The notes beneath the pieces were generated by a model, which did not search any database, was not told where the DNA came from, and saw only the letters and a list, made by a program, of their open reading frames with translations. Shown here in pieces: positions 1-6,127 of a stretch of DNA of 12,406 nucleotides. A program made the translations under genes and the position numbers. Origin of the DNA: Bacteroidota bacterium (GTDB lineage: Bacteria; Bacteroidota; Kryptoniia; Kryptoniales; JAKASW01); contig JAJYOS010000089.1 in NCBI GenBank assembly GCA_021796055.1, forward strand, positions 1-12,406, written 5' to 3'. The first letter of the stretch is position 1. The number at the start of each line of letters is the position of its first letter.

Positions 1-581
1 CCGGAGTCAGTTGGGTCCTGGCCGACGACGATCAGTTCCTTGACGCCTTTCGCGGCGAGCAATTCGGCTTCATGCGTGATTTCCTCAATCGTTTTCGATG
101 AATGTTTTCCCCGCATTAGAGGAATGGCACAAAACGAACACGGGTTGTCGCAGCCCTCGGAGATCTTCAGGTATGCGTAGTGAGACGGGGTAGTGAGAAC
201 CCGGTCGCCGACCATATCATATTTATATTCGGCCTGGAATTCACCGAGGATATTCTTTATCTCATGGGTTCCGAAAAATGCGTCGACTTCGCCCAAACCT
301 TCCTGAAGTTCTCTCTTGTATCTCTCAACGAGGCAGCCGGTGACAACGACTTTCTTCAGGTTGCCCGACTTTTTCTTCCCGGCGATATTGAGTATGGTCT
401 CGATTGATTCCTGTTTGGCCGCGTCGATGAAGCCGCAGGTATTGATCACAGCGACATCGGCGCCGTCTACGGTCTCCGAGAGAGTGTAGCCGTTAGCCTT
501 CAACTGCGCCGCGAGCACTTCACTGTCCACCTGGTTCTTTGGGCATCCCACAGTTGTAATGTGGACCTTTTTGTGTTTCAT
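1..581 (-). CDS. rimO: Ribosomal protein S12 methylthiotransferase RimO (N-terminal part, cut by window edge)
   Basis: RimO is a radical-SAM enzyme that adds a methylthio group to a conserved aspartate of ribosomal protein S12. I translated the reverse strand from the ATG at 581-579; 193 codons are present and the C-terminal half lies outside the window. The N-terminal UPF0004 domain has the family motif VGCPKNQVDSE and three cluster cysteines at residues 13, 49 (INTCGF) and 83 (TGCL). The radical-SAM CxxxCxxC motif is GCDNPCSFC with C144, C148 and C151, followed by IPLMRGKHSS. GCPKN.VDSE and ISEGCDNPCSFC favour RimO over the tRNA-modifying paralogue MiaB. The start is supported by a GAAGGT Shine-Dalgarno-like sequence about 10 bases upstream. 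The last visible residues, GQDPTDSG, differ from the QDT/QDS form I remember for the family, a minor oddity at the window edge. The TRAM domain expected at the C-terminus cannot be seen. Confidence 0.93.
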   Translation of the reverse strand, partial: MKHKKVHITTVGCPKNQVDSEVLAAQLKANGYTLSETVDGADVAVINTCGFIDAAKQESIETILNIAGKKKSGNLKKVVVTGCLVERYKRELQEGLGEVDAFFGTHEIKNILGEFQAEYKYDMVGDRVLTTPSHYAYLKISEGCDNPCSFCAIPLMRGKHSSKTIEEITHEAELLAAKGVKELIVVGQDPTDS

Positions 582-689
582 GATACAAGTTACCTTCATG
601 CGAATTCGTATTCAATGAGCCAGGGAACAAGCAATCGGGCCCCGGAAACAGGATTTCGGCACTGGGCAATTTTGAATGGAAACATTAGC

Positions 690-787
690 ACACGGATAAC
701 ACGGGAAAAAACAAGATAACCACGGATCAAACTATTATTAATCGATGTATCAATGAGAATCCGTGCCTTTTTCCGTGTACTCTGTGC
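690..787. repeat. Imperfect inverted repeat made of ATCCGTG words
   Basis: The left half contains ACACGGATAACACGGGAAAAA (split here at 690-709) and CCACGGATC (720-728). The right half contains GAATCCGTGCC (757-767) and TTTTTCCGTGTACTCTGTG (768-786), which is close to the reverse complement of the left end. The unit is therefore a roughly 98-base palindrome with an AT-rich centre. Words of the type ATCCGTGTTATCCGTGG recur as dispersed intergenic repeats in many environmental bacterial genomes; that is recalled, not checked. It lies between divergent rimO and tRNA-Thr, contains no gene, and could fold as a hairpin RNA or DNA cruciform. Confidence 0.6.
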
Positions 788-829
788 GCAAAAATCCTAA
801 AGTAGCCCACCACCAAGATTTCGAGGAAA

Positions 830-858
830 TTGAAACTTCTCCCTCAGCACATTATATT
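830..858 (+). promoter_or_regulatory. Predicted sigma70-type promoter of tRNA-Thr
   Basis: A -35 box TTGAAA (830-835) and a -10 box TATATT (853-858) are separated by exactly 17 bases. Transcription would start near 865, about 17 bases before the tRNA. The position immediately upstream of a stable RNA gene supports the call. Confidence 0.6.
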
Positions 859-881
859 TTACGGAACAAAATGATAGTTTT

Positions 882-953
882 GCTGAAGTAGCTCAGCGGT
901 AGAGCAGCGGTTTCGTAAACCGCAGGTCGTGGGTTCAAATCCCACCTTCAGCT
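882..953 (+). tRNA. tRNA-Thr (anticodon CGT)
   Basis: A complete cloverleaf can be drawn. The acceptor stem GCTGAAG/CTTCAGC (882-888 with 946-952) is 7 bp. The D stem GCTC/GAGC is at 891-894 and 902-905. The anticodon stem GCGGT/ACCGC is at 907-911 and 919-923, with loop TTCGTAA giving anticodon CGT at 914-916. A 5-base variable loop is followed by T stem GTGGG/CCCAC (929-933 and 941-945) with loop TTCAAAT. Anticodon CGU reads the threonine codon ACG. The discriminator base is T953, and the following bases are CAA, so the 3' CCA is not encoded and must be added enzymatically. Confidence 0.96.
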
Positions 954-977
954 CAACCGGATCTCGTCTCTGCAAAC

Positions 978-1040
978 TGATAGAAAGAGCGGATTCGTAA
1001 TCCCGACCGGATCGGGAATGGGTTTTAATCCCATCCTTGA
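978..1040 (+). pseudogene. Decayed tRNA-Thr-like copy (D-arm/anticodon/T-arm remnant)
   Basis: About 25 bases after the intact tRNA-Thr there is a sequence that aligns with its 3' two thirds. TGATAGAAAGAGC resembles GGTAGAGC of the D arm. GCGGATTCGTAATCCCG keeps a TTCGTAA loop with the same CGT anticodon, but only three of five stem pairs remain. ATGGG-TTTTAAT-CCCAT (1018-1034) is a perfect 5-bp T stem with a 7-base loop, followed by CCTTGA, which resembles the acceptor end CTTCAGC. No 5' acceptor strand pairs with it. The variable region is replaced by a small hairpin, TCCCGA/TCGGGA (1001-1006 and 1012-1017). I read it as the remnant of a tandem tRNA duplication or integration event. A chance or regulatory hairpin pair is the alternative. 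Confidence 0.5.
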
Positions 1041-1229
1041 TATGAAACTATTTCCTAATCAGGCGCTTCTCAATTGTCTACCGGTTATCAATCATCTTGT
1101 GATAAATCCCATACCCCATCAGGATATTATCAGGTGGTCTGCCGCTGTAAACGTCCGCAAATGAATCCGCCGAATGTGCAATTTGTCGGGTATGTTGAGG
1201 CAACAATCTAAAGGACGACTTTTGTTGGA
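1041..1229. other. Non-coding gap with a possible reverse-strand ORF tail
   Basis: No intact gene is seen here. On the minus strand, reading from 1173 down to a TAG at 1080-1078, the frame gives 31 residues beginning SADSFADVYSGRPPD and ending IYHKMIDNR, a composition that looks protein-like. The frame has no recognisable start or family, so at most it is the tail of a decayed gene. On the plus strand a weak promoter-like pair, TTGTCG and ATCTAA with a 17-base spacer, precedes the reductase gene at 1230. It is too weak to call. Confidence 0.35.
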
Positions 1230-2225
1230 ATGGAAGAACGGATGAAATACGACGTGATTGTGATCGGTGCGGGTCCTGCGGGACTATCTGCTGCCATTGA
1301 AGCGAAGAAGAATGGACTTTCAGTCCTCGTTCTCGACAAGGGAGCGATCGTCAACTCCATCCAGCATTTTCCGACCAGCATGGTCTTCTTCTCTACGGTT
1401 GAACTTCTCGAGATCGGCGATATACCCTTCATCGCGTCGTCGTCACACCCGACGCGGGTCGAAGCCGTGAACTATTACTCACGTGCGGCGAAAGCATACG
1501 GACTTCAGTTCAAAGGGAACTCGCGTGTAATGTCGGTAACAAAGATTTCCGACGGCTCAGCATACTTTCGAATCGAGATAAAGAGTGAGATTACTTCGGA
1601 GCTGGGATTTCTGCTTGCCCGTAAGGTGATAGTCGCGACCGGTTTCTATGATCAGCCTAATAGGCTGAACGTTCCGGGAGAGAATCTTCCCAACGTCGCT
1701 CATTGCTATCGGGAACCGGGGTTACATTTTGGACAAAAGGTGACCGTGATCGGAGGCAAAAACAGTGCGGTGGAAGCGGCCCTGGACCTGTACAGGCACG
1801 GTGTCGACGTGACGCTGCTATACAGGAAAGAGTGGTTCGGCAAAAGCGTCAAGTACTGGATACTCCCCGACATAGAGAACAGGGTTAAGAACGGAGAGAT
1901 AAAGGCGAGATTCAAATGCAGAGTCGTAGAGATGCTTCCCGGCAAGGTCGTAGTCGACGTCGATGGGAAAAGAGAAGAGATCGGGTGTGATTTCGTTTAT
2001 GCGCTTACAGGTTATCATCCCGATGTCGATTTCCTCCGCGACCTTGGGGTAGAGATCGATGGGAAGACAGGTGTTCCTACTCACGATCCCAACTCTTTTG
2101 AGACGAACGTCAAAGGGCTTTATGTCGCCGGCTCAATAGTAGCCGGTTATGACTGCAATAAAATCTTCATTGAGAACGGCAGAGAGCACGGAAAGTTCAT
2201 AGCAAAAAGCCTGAGCGCAAAATGA
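1230..2225 (+). CDS. ypdA: YpdA-family FAD/NAD(P)H disulfide reductase (putative bacillithiol disulfide reductase)
   Basis: The 331-residue protein is a thioredoxin-reductase-like flavoprotein of the YpdA/Bdr family, whose studied members reduce bacillithiol disulfide with NADPH in the cytoplasm. The FAD Rossmann motif is GAGPAG at residues 13-18. The family hallmark stretch VNSIQHFPTSMVFFSTVELL follows at 41-60. The NADPH-site motif VIGGKNSAVEAA is at 173-184, and the C-terminal FAD segment GLYVAGSIVAGYDCNKIFI starts at 296. There is no CxxC redox pair, as expected for YpdA. However, the Cys found as GGGPCG in Firmicutes YpdA is Ala17 here. An alternative start at 1242 (MKYDV) has GGAAG 5 bases upstream; the start at 1230 has AAGGA 14 bases upstream, so the first four residues are uncertain. 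The stop overlaps the next gene by ATGA. Confidence 0.85.
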   Translation: MEERMKYDVIVIGAGPAGLSAAIEAKKNGLSVLVLDKGAIVNSIQHFPTSMVFFSTVELLEIGDIPFIASSSHPTRVEAVNYYSRAAKAYGLQFKGNSRVMSVTKISDGSAYFRIEIKSEITSELGFLLARKVIVATGFYDQPNRLNVPGENLPNVAHCYREPGLHFGQKVTVIGGKNSAVEAALDLYRHGVDVTLLYRKEWFGKSVKYWILPDIENRVKNGEIKARFKCRVVEMLPGKVVVDVDGKREEIGCDFVYALTGYHPDVDFLRDLGVEIDGKTGVPTHDPNSFETNVKGLYVAGSIVAGYDCNKIFIENGREHGKFIAKSLSAK

Positions 2226-3169
2226 TACTCTATATAAACGAAGAAGAAGTCTCCCGGCTCGTGAACGTCGGGGATGCAATCGCCGCCGTCGAGCGCGTAG
2301 GAAGATCGATGGCCGGCGGAGATACGATTTTCCTTCCAAGGGCCAGACTTCGAATGAAGAACGGGTTTCTTCATCTTATGCCTGCGTCCGACGAAAAGGA
2401 AGGCATCTTCGGTTACAAAGCTTACACCAGCTTCAAAGGGGAAGCGCGCTTTCTGGTCCATCTCTTCGACGGGAACACGGGCGATCCTCTGGCGATCATT
2501 GAAGGCGACAAGCTCGGCCAGCTTAGAACAGGCGCCGCAAGCGCCGCGGCGACGAGAGTTCTCGCTCGCCAGAAATCAGCGACGCTTGGCCTGATTGGTT
2601 CGGGTTACCAGGCTGAAACGCAGCTGACCGCGGTTCTCGCCGCCCGATCGTTCAAATCTGTTAAGGTATTCAGCCGGAATTACGATCACGCGAAATCGTT
2701 CTGCGAGAAAATGCAGAAGTCCTGCGGCACGGCGCTTGAAGCCGTTCGGAATGTTATCGATGCTGCTATTTGCGATGTAGTTACGACCGCCACCAGTGCC
2801 ATGTCTCCGGTGCTTCCGGGCGAAGTGTTGAAGGCGGGATGCCACGTTAACGCGGCAGGAGGTAACACGCTTTTGAAGCGCGAATTGGACGAGATCGCCG
2901 TCAGCCGGGCAGATATTATCGTTATCGACAGCCGCGAACAGGGAGAGAAAGAATGCGGGGATTTCCTTCCCCTGCTGGAAAAAGGAAAGCTTCACTGGAG
3001 TGACATATACGAATTCCGGGACCTTTTCAACGGGGCGGTCGCCAGAAGAACAGAGGACGAGATTACTATCTTCAAATCTCAGGGTATCGGTCCCTGGGAT
3101 GTAGCGCTTGCGTCGGTTGTCTACCGGCGCGGGTTGGAGCAGAAAATGGGAGTGAAACTCCCGATATGA
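2222..3169 (+). CDS. Ornithine cyclodeaminase / mu-crystallin family protein
   Basis: The 315-residue NAD(P)-dependent enzyme belongs to the family that includes ornithine cyclodeaminase, archaeal alanine dehydrogenase, ketimine reductases and mu-crystallin. The substrate domain shows LPRARLRM at 38-45 and the catalytic-type lysine K66 in GYKAYTS, then GQLRTGAASAAAT at 99-111, where R102 would contact the substrate carboxylate. The dinucleotide-binding motif is IGSGYQA at 125-131. The C-terminal segment ITIFKSQGIGPWDVA is typical of the family. Length is normal. Substrate cannot be read from sequence: an imino-acid reductase or alanine dehydrogenase role is as likely as ornithine deamination. 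It overlaps ypdA by 4 bases at its start and rlmN by 4 bases at its end, so translation is probably coupled. Confidence 0.87.
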   Translation: MILYINEEEVSRLVNVGDAIAAVERVGRSMAGGDTIFLPRARLRMKNGFLHLMPASDEKEGIFGYKAYTSFKGEARFLVHLFDGNTGDPLAIIEGDKLGQLRTGAASAAATRVLARQKSATLGLIGSGYQAETQLTAVLAARSFKSVKVFSRNYDHAKSFCEKMQKSCGTALEAVRNVIDAAICDVVTTATSAMSPVLPGEVLKAGCHVNAAGGNTLLKRELDEIAVSRADIIVIDSREQGEKECGDFLPLLEKGKLHWSDIYEFRDLFNGAVARRTEDEITIFKSQGIGPWDVALASVVYRRGLEQKMGVKLPI

Positions 3170-4311
3170 CCGGAGGGCAGAGGGCGCCCAAGCGAAGCGG
3201 CGAGAAGGTCAACCTGCTCGGCAAATCGGAAGCCGAACTGAAAGATTTTTTCCGCGGGATCGGGGAGGAGCAGTATCGGGGCAAACAGATTTTTGGATGG
3301 ATTTACCGGCGGCACATCGAGGACTTTGATTCCGTCACCGGCTTCGCGAAACCTCTCCGCACCAAGCTGGCCGAAGTCGCCGAGTTAAAATACCCGGAAG
3401 TTGCCGGCGTTGAAGAATCGCGGTCCGACGGAACATTGAAGTTTCTGCTTCAGCTTGCGGACGAGAACAAAATCGAAACCGTCCTGATCCCGCGGGAAAA
3501 ATCGCCGGACGATGCCGGGTCGTTAAGGGAGACCGTGTGCGTGTCTACTCAGGTCGGATGTCCGCTCGACTGCAAGTTCTGTGCGACCGGTGCGATGAAG
3601 TACACGCGCAACCTCACGGCCGGTGAAATCATATCGCAGGTGTTTATCGCCCAGCGCTACGCCAGGAAACGTGTCACAAACGTCGTCTTCATGGGAATGG
3701 GTGAACCGCTTCTCAACCACGAAGCGGTCTGCAGCGCCATACGAATCCTTACGGATGATAATTCCATAAACATCAGGGCCAAGGCGATCACCGTCTCGAC
3801 AGCCGGTATTGCGGACAAGATTCCCGTGATTGCAAGTGAGCCGGTCAAATTCAGGTTGGCAATCTCGCTACATAGTCTCGACGAGGAAGTCAGGACACTG
3901 CTGATGCCTATAAACAGGAAGCACAACCTGGGAAAGCTCCTTCCGGCGGTGAAGGAATTTTACCGGTTGAGGCGAGACAGGATCACGTTCGAATACATTC
4001 TCTTTGACGGTTTGAACGATACCGACAAGGATCTGGCGCGGCTGGTTAAACTTTCGCGTGAGATTCCTCTTAAAATAAATCTGCTGCACTATCACCCGCT
4101 GGATCATCTGGGCAATCTCGGTTTGCAGGTCGATCCGGTGGCATTAAAACTCAGGCCGAGCAGCCGCGTGGAAGAATTTGCCGGCGAGCTTCGCGAAAAC
4201 GGAGTGACGGTTTTCGTCCGTTCGAATTCGGGCGAAGATATCGACGGCGCGTGCGGTCAGCTTGCGGCGAAAAACATTCGCGCAAACAAAAAATCTACGG
4301 TGAATCAATGA
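3166..4311 (+). CDS. rlmN: Dual-specificity 23S rRNA (A2503)/tRNA (A37) C2-methyltransferase RlmN
   Basis: RlmN is a radical-SAM enzyme that methylates C2 of adenine 2503 in 23S rRNA and, in studied species, A37 of some tRNAs. The 381-residue protein has the radical-SAM CxxxCxxC motif GCPLDCKFC with C132, C136 and C139. C125 (ETVCVST) and C363 (DIDGACGQL) correspond to the pair that forms the methylated-cysteine mechanism in E. coli RlmN (C118 and C355). MGMGEPLLN at 176-184 is the SAM-contacting GEP motif. The N-terminal helical domain (roughly 15-75, LGKSEAELKDFFRGIG and QYRGKQIFGWIY) is complete. The cysteine pair distinguishes RlmN/Cfr from other radical-SAM proteins, and chromosomal context with adk favours RlmN. 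The ATG overlaps the preceding TGA. Confidence 0.96.
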   Translation: MTGGQRAPKRSGEKVNLLGKSEAELKDFFRGIGEEQYRGKQIFGWIYRRHIEDFDSVTGFAKPLRTKLAEVAELKYPEVAGVEESRSDGTLKFLLQLADENKIETVLIPREKSPDDAGSLRETVCVSTQVGCPLDCKFCATGAMKYTRNLTAGEIISQVFIAQRYARKRVTNVVFMGMGEPLLNHEAVCSAIRILTDDNSINIRAKAITVSTAGIADKIPVIASEPVKFRLAISLHSLDEEVRTLLMPINRKHNLGKLLPAVKEFYRLRRDRITFEYILFDGLNDTDKDLARLVKLSREIPLKINLLHYHPLDHLGNLGLQVDPVALKLRPSSRVEEFAGELRENGVTVFVRSNSGEDIDGACGQLAAKNIRANKKSTVNQ

Positions 4312-4949
4312 GAATAATTCTATTCGGTCCTCCGGGAGTCGGGAAGGGGACACAGGCAAAAATTCTTTCCAGAGAGCTCGGGATCGTGCACATCGCATCG
4401 GGCGACATCTTGAGGGCTGCGATCGCAAACGGCACCGGCCTTGGCAAAAAGGCGAAGACGTTCATGGACCGGGGGGAACTCGTGCCGGATGACGTCGTAA
4501 TCGGAATCATACAGGAAAGGCTGAAGGAAGCCGATGCCGGGGACGGTTTCATCCTGGATGGATTCCCGCGAACGCTGCCACAGGCTGAAGCGTTGGATAA
4601 GGTGTTCAAGAAATCGGGCATCAAGGTGGACAAAGTAGTGAGCATGGAAGTTGACAGGGACATACTCTTGAAGAGACTTACGTCGCGGCGCGTTTGCAGA
4701 AGCTGCGGCGCGATTTTCAACCTGTCCGTGGACAAAATTGAGGATTCCAAATGCCCGAAGTGCGGTGGAGAACTATATCAAAGAGACGACGACAGGGAAG
4801 AGACAATTCTCAGGAGATTCGAGGTTTATATCAATCAGACGAAGCCTGTGAAGAACTTTTATGCACTGAAGAAATTGCTTGTTGAAGTCGACGGCATTGG
4901 TGAAATTGGGGACGTTACGAAACGCCTGAATGCTGCGTTGAGGCCGTGA
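4308..4949 (+). CDS. adk: Adenylate kinase, zinc-type LID
   Basis: Adenylate kinase interconverts ATP + AMP and 2 ADP in the cytosol. I start it at 4308, where ATGA overlaps the rlmN stop and the protein begins MRIILFGPPG, as the family does. An in-frame upstream ATG at 4251 would add 19 unrelated residues inside rlmN. The 213-residue protein has the P-loop GPPGVGKGT (7-15), the AMP-site ASGDILR (30-36) and DGFPRT (84-89). A long LID domain carries four cysteines, C130, C133, C149 and C152, that would bind zinc. The long, Cys4 form is usual in many Gram-positives and in part of the FCB group. It is the last of four genes joined by ATGA overlaps; no terminator is visible in the 80 bases after it. 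Confidence 0.97.
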   Translation: MRIILFGPPGVGKGTQAKILSRELGIVHIASGDILRAAIANGTGLGKKAKTFMDRGELVPDDVVIGIIQERLKEADAGDGFILDGFPRTLPQAEALDKVFKKSGIKVDKVVSMEVDRDILLKRLTSRRVCRSCGAIFNLSVDKIEDSKCPKCGGELYQRDDDREETILRRFEVYINQTKPVKNFYALKKLLVEVDGIGEIGDVTKRLNAALRP

Positions 4950-5029
4950 TTTTGCGGATTACGGCATTGATTCAGGGCACAACTGCTCATTGACAGGTAA
5001 GCTAAATTGTTCAAAAACCAGGAGGTAAG

Positions 5030-5989
5030 ATGCGAAAGGCAGTTTCCGCAGCTTTGGTGGTTCTGGCACTCGCGAGTTTTGTGCGGGCGCAGAACCTGAC
5101 CAGCACGCTTGCGCAGGTAAGCTCAGAGTATGGCAAAGCCTACGTGGCGCCGGCGGTGGACGCTTTTGGGATGGATATGAATTCCGGCCTCTTTCACGGT
5201 GCAAGTATGAGCGGCCTTCTTCCATTGGGACTGCATGTGTACGTCGGCGTGCAGATCGGCACCGCCCTCATCCAGAGTTCCGACAAGTCGTTCAATGCGA
5301 GCTACGCGGATACCCTGTATGATCCTATCCTCGGGAAGCAGCCCGCGACTTTTACAGTGACGAACGCGCCGACGATATACGGCAGCAGCGATAAAGGGAA
5401 GGCGGTCATCACGCCGACCAATCCTCTCTACCCGACGGATTCGCTATCCACGATCGGAGGATTGATCAATGCGAGTCTCGTTCCTCTGCCGATACCGCAG
5501 GTCGGGATCGGCAGCCTGTTCGGCACCGACGTCATGGTACGATACCTCCCGGAGATCAAGCTGTCAGACTACGGTAAGGTGCAGCTTTTTGGAGTTGCTG
5601 TAAGGCACAGCATAAGCCAGTATATCCCTCTAGTTCCCATCGACATAGCGGTGCAGGTCGGGTTTCAGAGCCTTTCTGTCACGGATTCCTCGGGCGGCGA
5701 TTTGATGAAGGCCTCGACCTTCGCGGCGAACATCGAGGTAAGCAAGACCTTCCTGATGCTGACACTATATGGAGGCCTGCAAATGGAGAGTTCGTCCGTC
5801 GATGTCAAATACACCTACAACCCCGGCCAGAACTTTCAGCCGGTCAACGTTTCCTTTTCGCTGAAAGGCAAGAATAAGTTCAGAGCGCTTGCGGGTTTGA
5901 GCTTCGCTCTCGGACCGGTGCTGATAAACGGCGACTATAGCTTCGGGTCGATGAGCGCCGTGACGCTGGGTCTGGGGATAGCAATCTAG
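5030..5989 (+). CDS. Predicted outer-membrane beta-barrel protein (DUF6588-like)
   Basis: The 319-residue protein starts with a clear signal peptide (MRK, hydrophobic ALVVLALASF, cleavage after VRA near residue 20). The rest is rich in alternating polar/hydrophobic, Gly- and Ser-containing strands and ends with a barrel-like closing strand (VTLGLGIAI). The opening of the mature part, YVAPAVDAFGMDMNSGLFH at about 38-56, and the segment YGKVQLFGVAVRHSISQYIP resemble proteins I know as DUF6588 from Bacteroidota. That assignment is recalled, not searched. Function is unknown. A strong Shine-Dalgarno AGGAGGT (5020-5026) precedes the ATG. A TTGACA at 4990-4995 could be a -35 box, but I see no convincing -10. 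A terminator follows the gene, so it is probably monocistronic or the end of the adk transcript. Confidence 0.75.
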   Translation: MRKAVSAALVVLALASFVRAQNLTSTLAQVSSEYGKAYVAPAVDAFGMDMNSGLFHGASMSGLLPLGLHVYVGVQIGTALIQSSDKSFNASYADTLYDPILGKQPATFTVTNAPTIYGSSDKGKAVITPTNPLYPTDSLSTIGGLINASLVPLPIPQVGIGSLFGTDVMVRYLPEIKLSDYGKVQLFGVAVRHSISQYIPLVPIDIAVQVGFQSLSVTDSSGGDLMKASTFAANIEVSKTFLMLTLYGGLQMESSSVDVKYTYNPGQNFQPVNVSFSLKGKNKFRALAGLSFALGPVLINGDYSFGSMSAVTLGLGIAI

Positions 5990-6037
5990 TCCGGACGATC
6001 GGGCGCAGTACCATAACGCGCGGCATTTTTTGTTCAG

Positions 6038-6070
6038 GGGCTGTAAAAGTAAAACCTTACAGCCCTTTTT
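6038..6070 (+). terminator. Intrinsic terminator after the outer-membrane protein gene
   Basis: GGGCTGTAA (6038-6046) pairs perfectly with TTACAGCCC (6057-6065) across a 10-base loop and is followed at once by TTTTT (6066-6070) and further AT-rich sequence. It ends transcription about 50-80 bases after the stop codon at 5989. Confidence 0.88.
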
Positions 6071-6075
6071 ATTTG

Positions 6076-6104
6076 TTGAACGACATGCCCCGCGTATATA
6101 GATT
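6076..6104 (+). promoter_or_regulatory. Candidate promoter of the protease gene
   Basis: TTGAAC (6076-6081) and TAGATT (6099-6104) are 17 bases apart, directly after the terminator and 24 bases before the TTG start. The -10 matches the sigma70 consensus at only four of six positions. A Bacteroidota-type TTG/TAnnTTTG reading is also possible. Confidence 0.35.
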
Positions 6105-6127
6105 CTTTCATCACAAGGAGTAAGCAC

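Noticed and set aside
180..407. Plus-strand 75-codon ORF at the left edge
   Set aside because: It lies fully antisense to rimO, whose cysteine motifs are intact, and its product resembles nothing.
978..1040. A second functional tRNA gene
   Set aside because: There is no acceptor stem, two mismatches in the anticodon stem and an aberrant variable region, so it is listed as a remnant only.
1208..1432. Minus-strand ORF overlapping the start of the ypdA-like gene
   Set aside because: It is a shadow of a well-supported coding frame and has no domain or ribosome-binding site.
4251..4307. Upstream ATG that would extend adenylate kinase by 19 residues
   Set aside because: The extra residues fall inside rlmN and match no adenylate kinase. 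MRIILFGPPG at 4308 is the family N-terminus and forms the same ATGA overlap as its neighbours.
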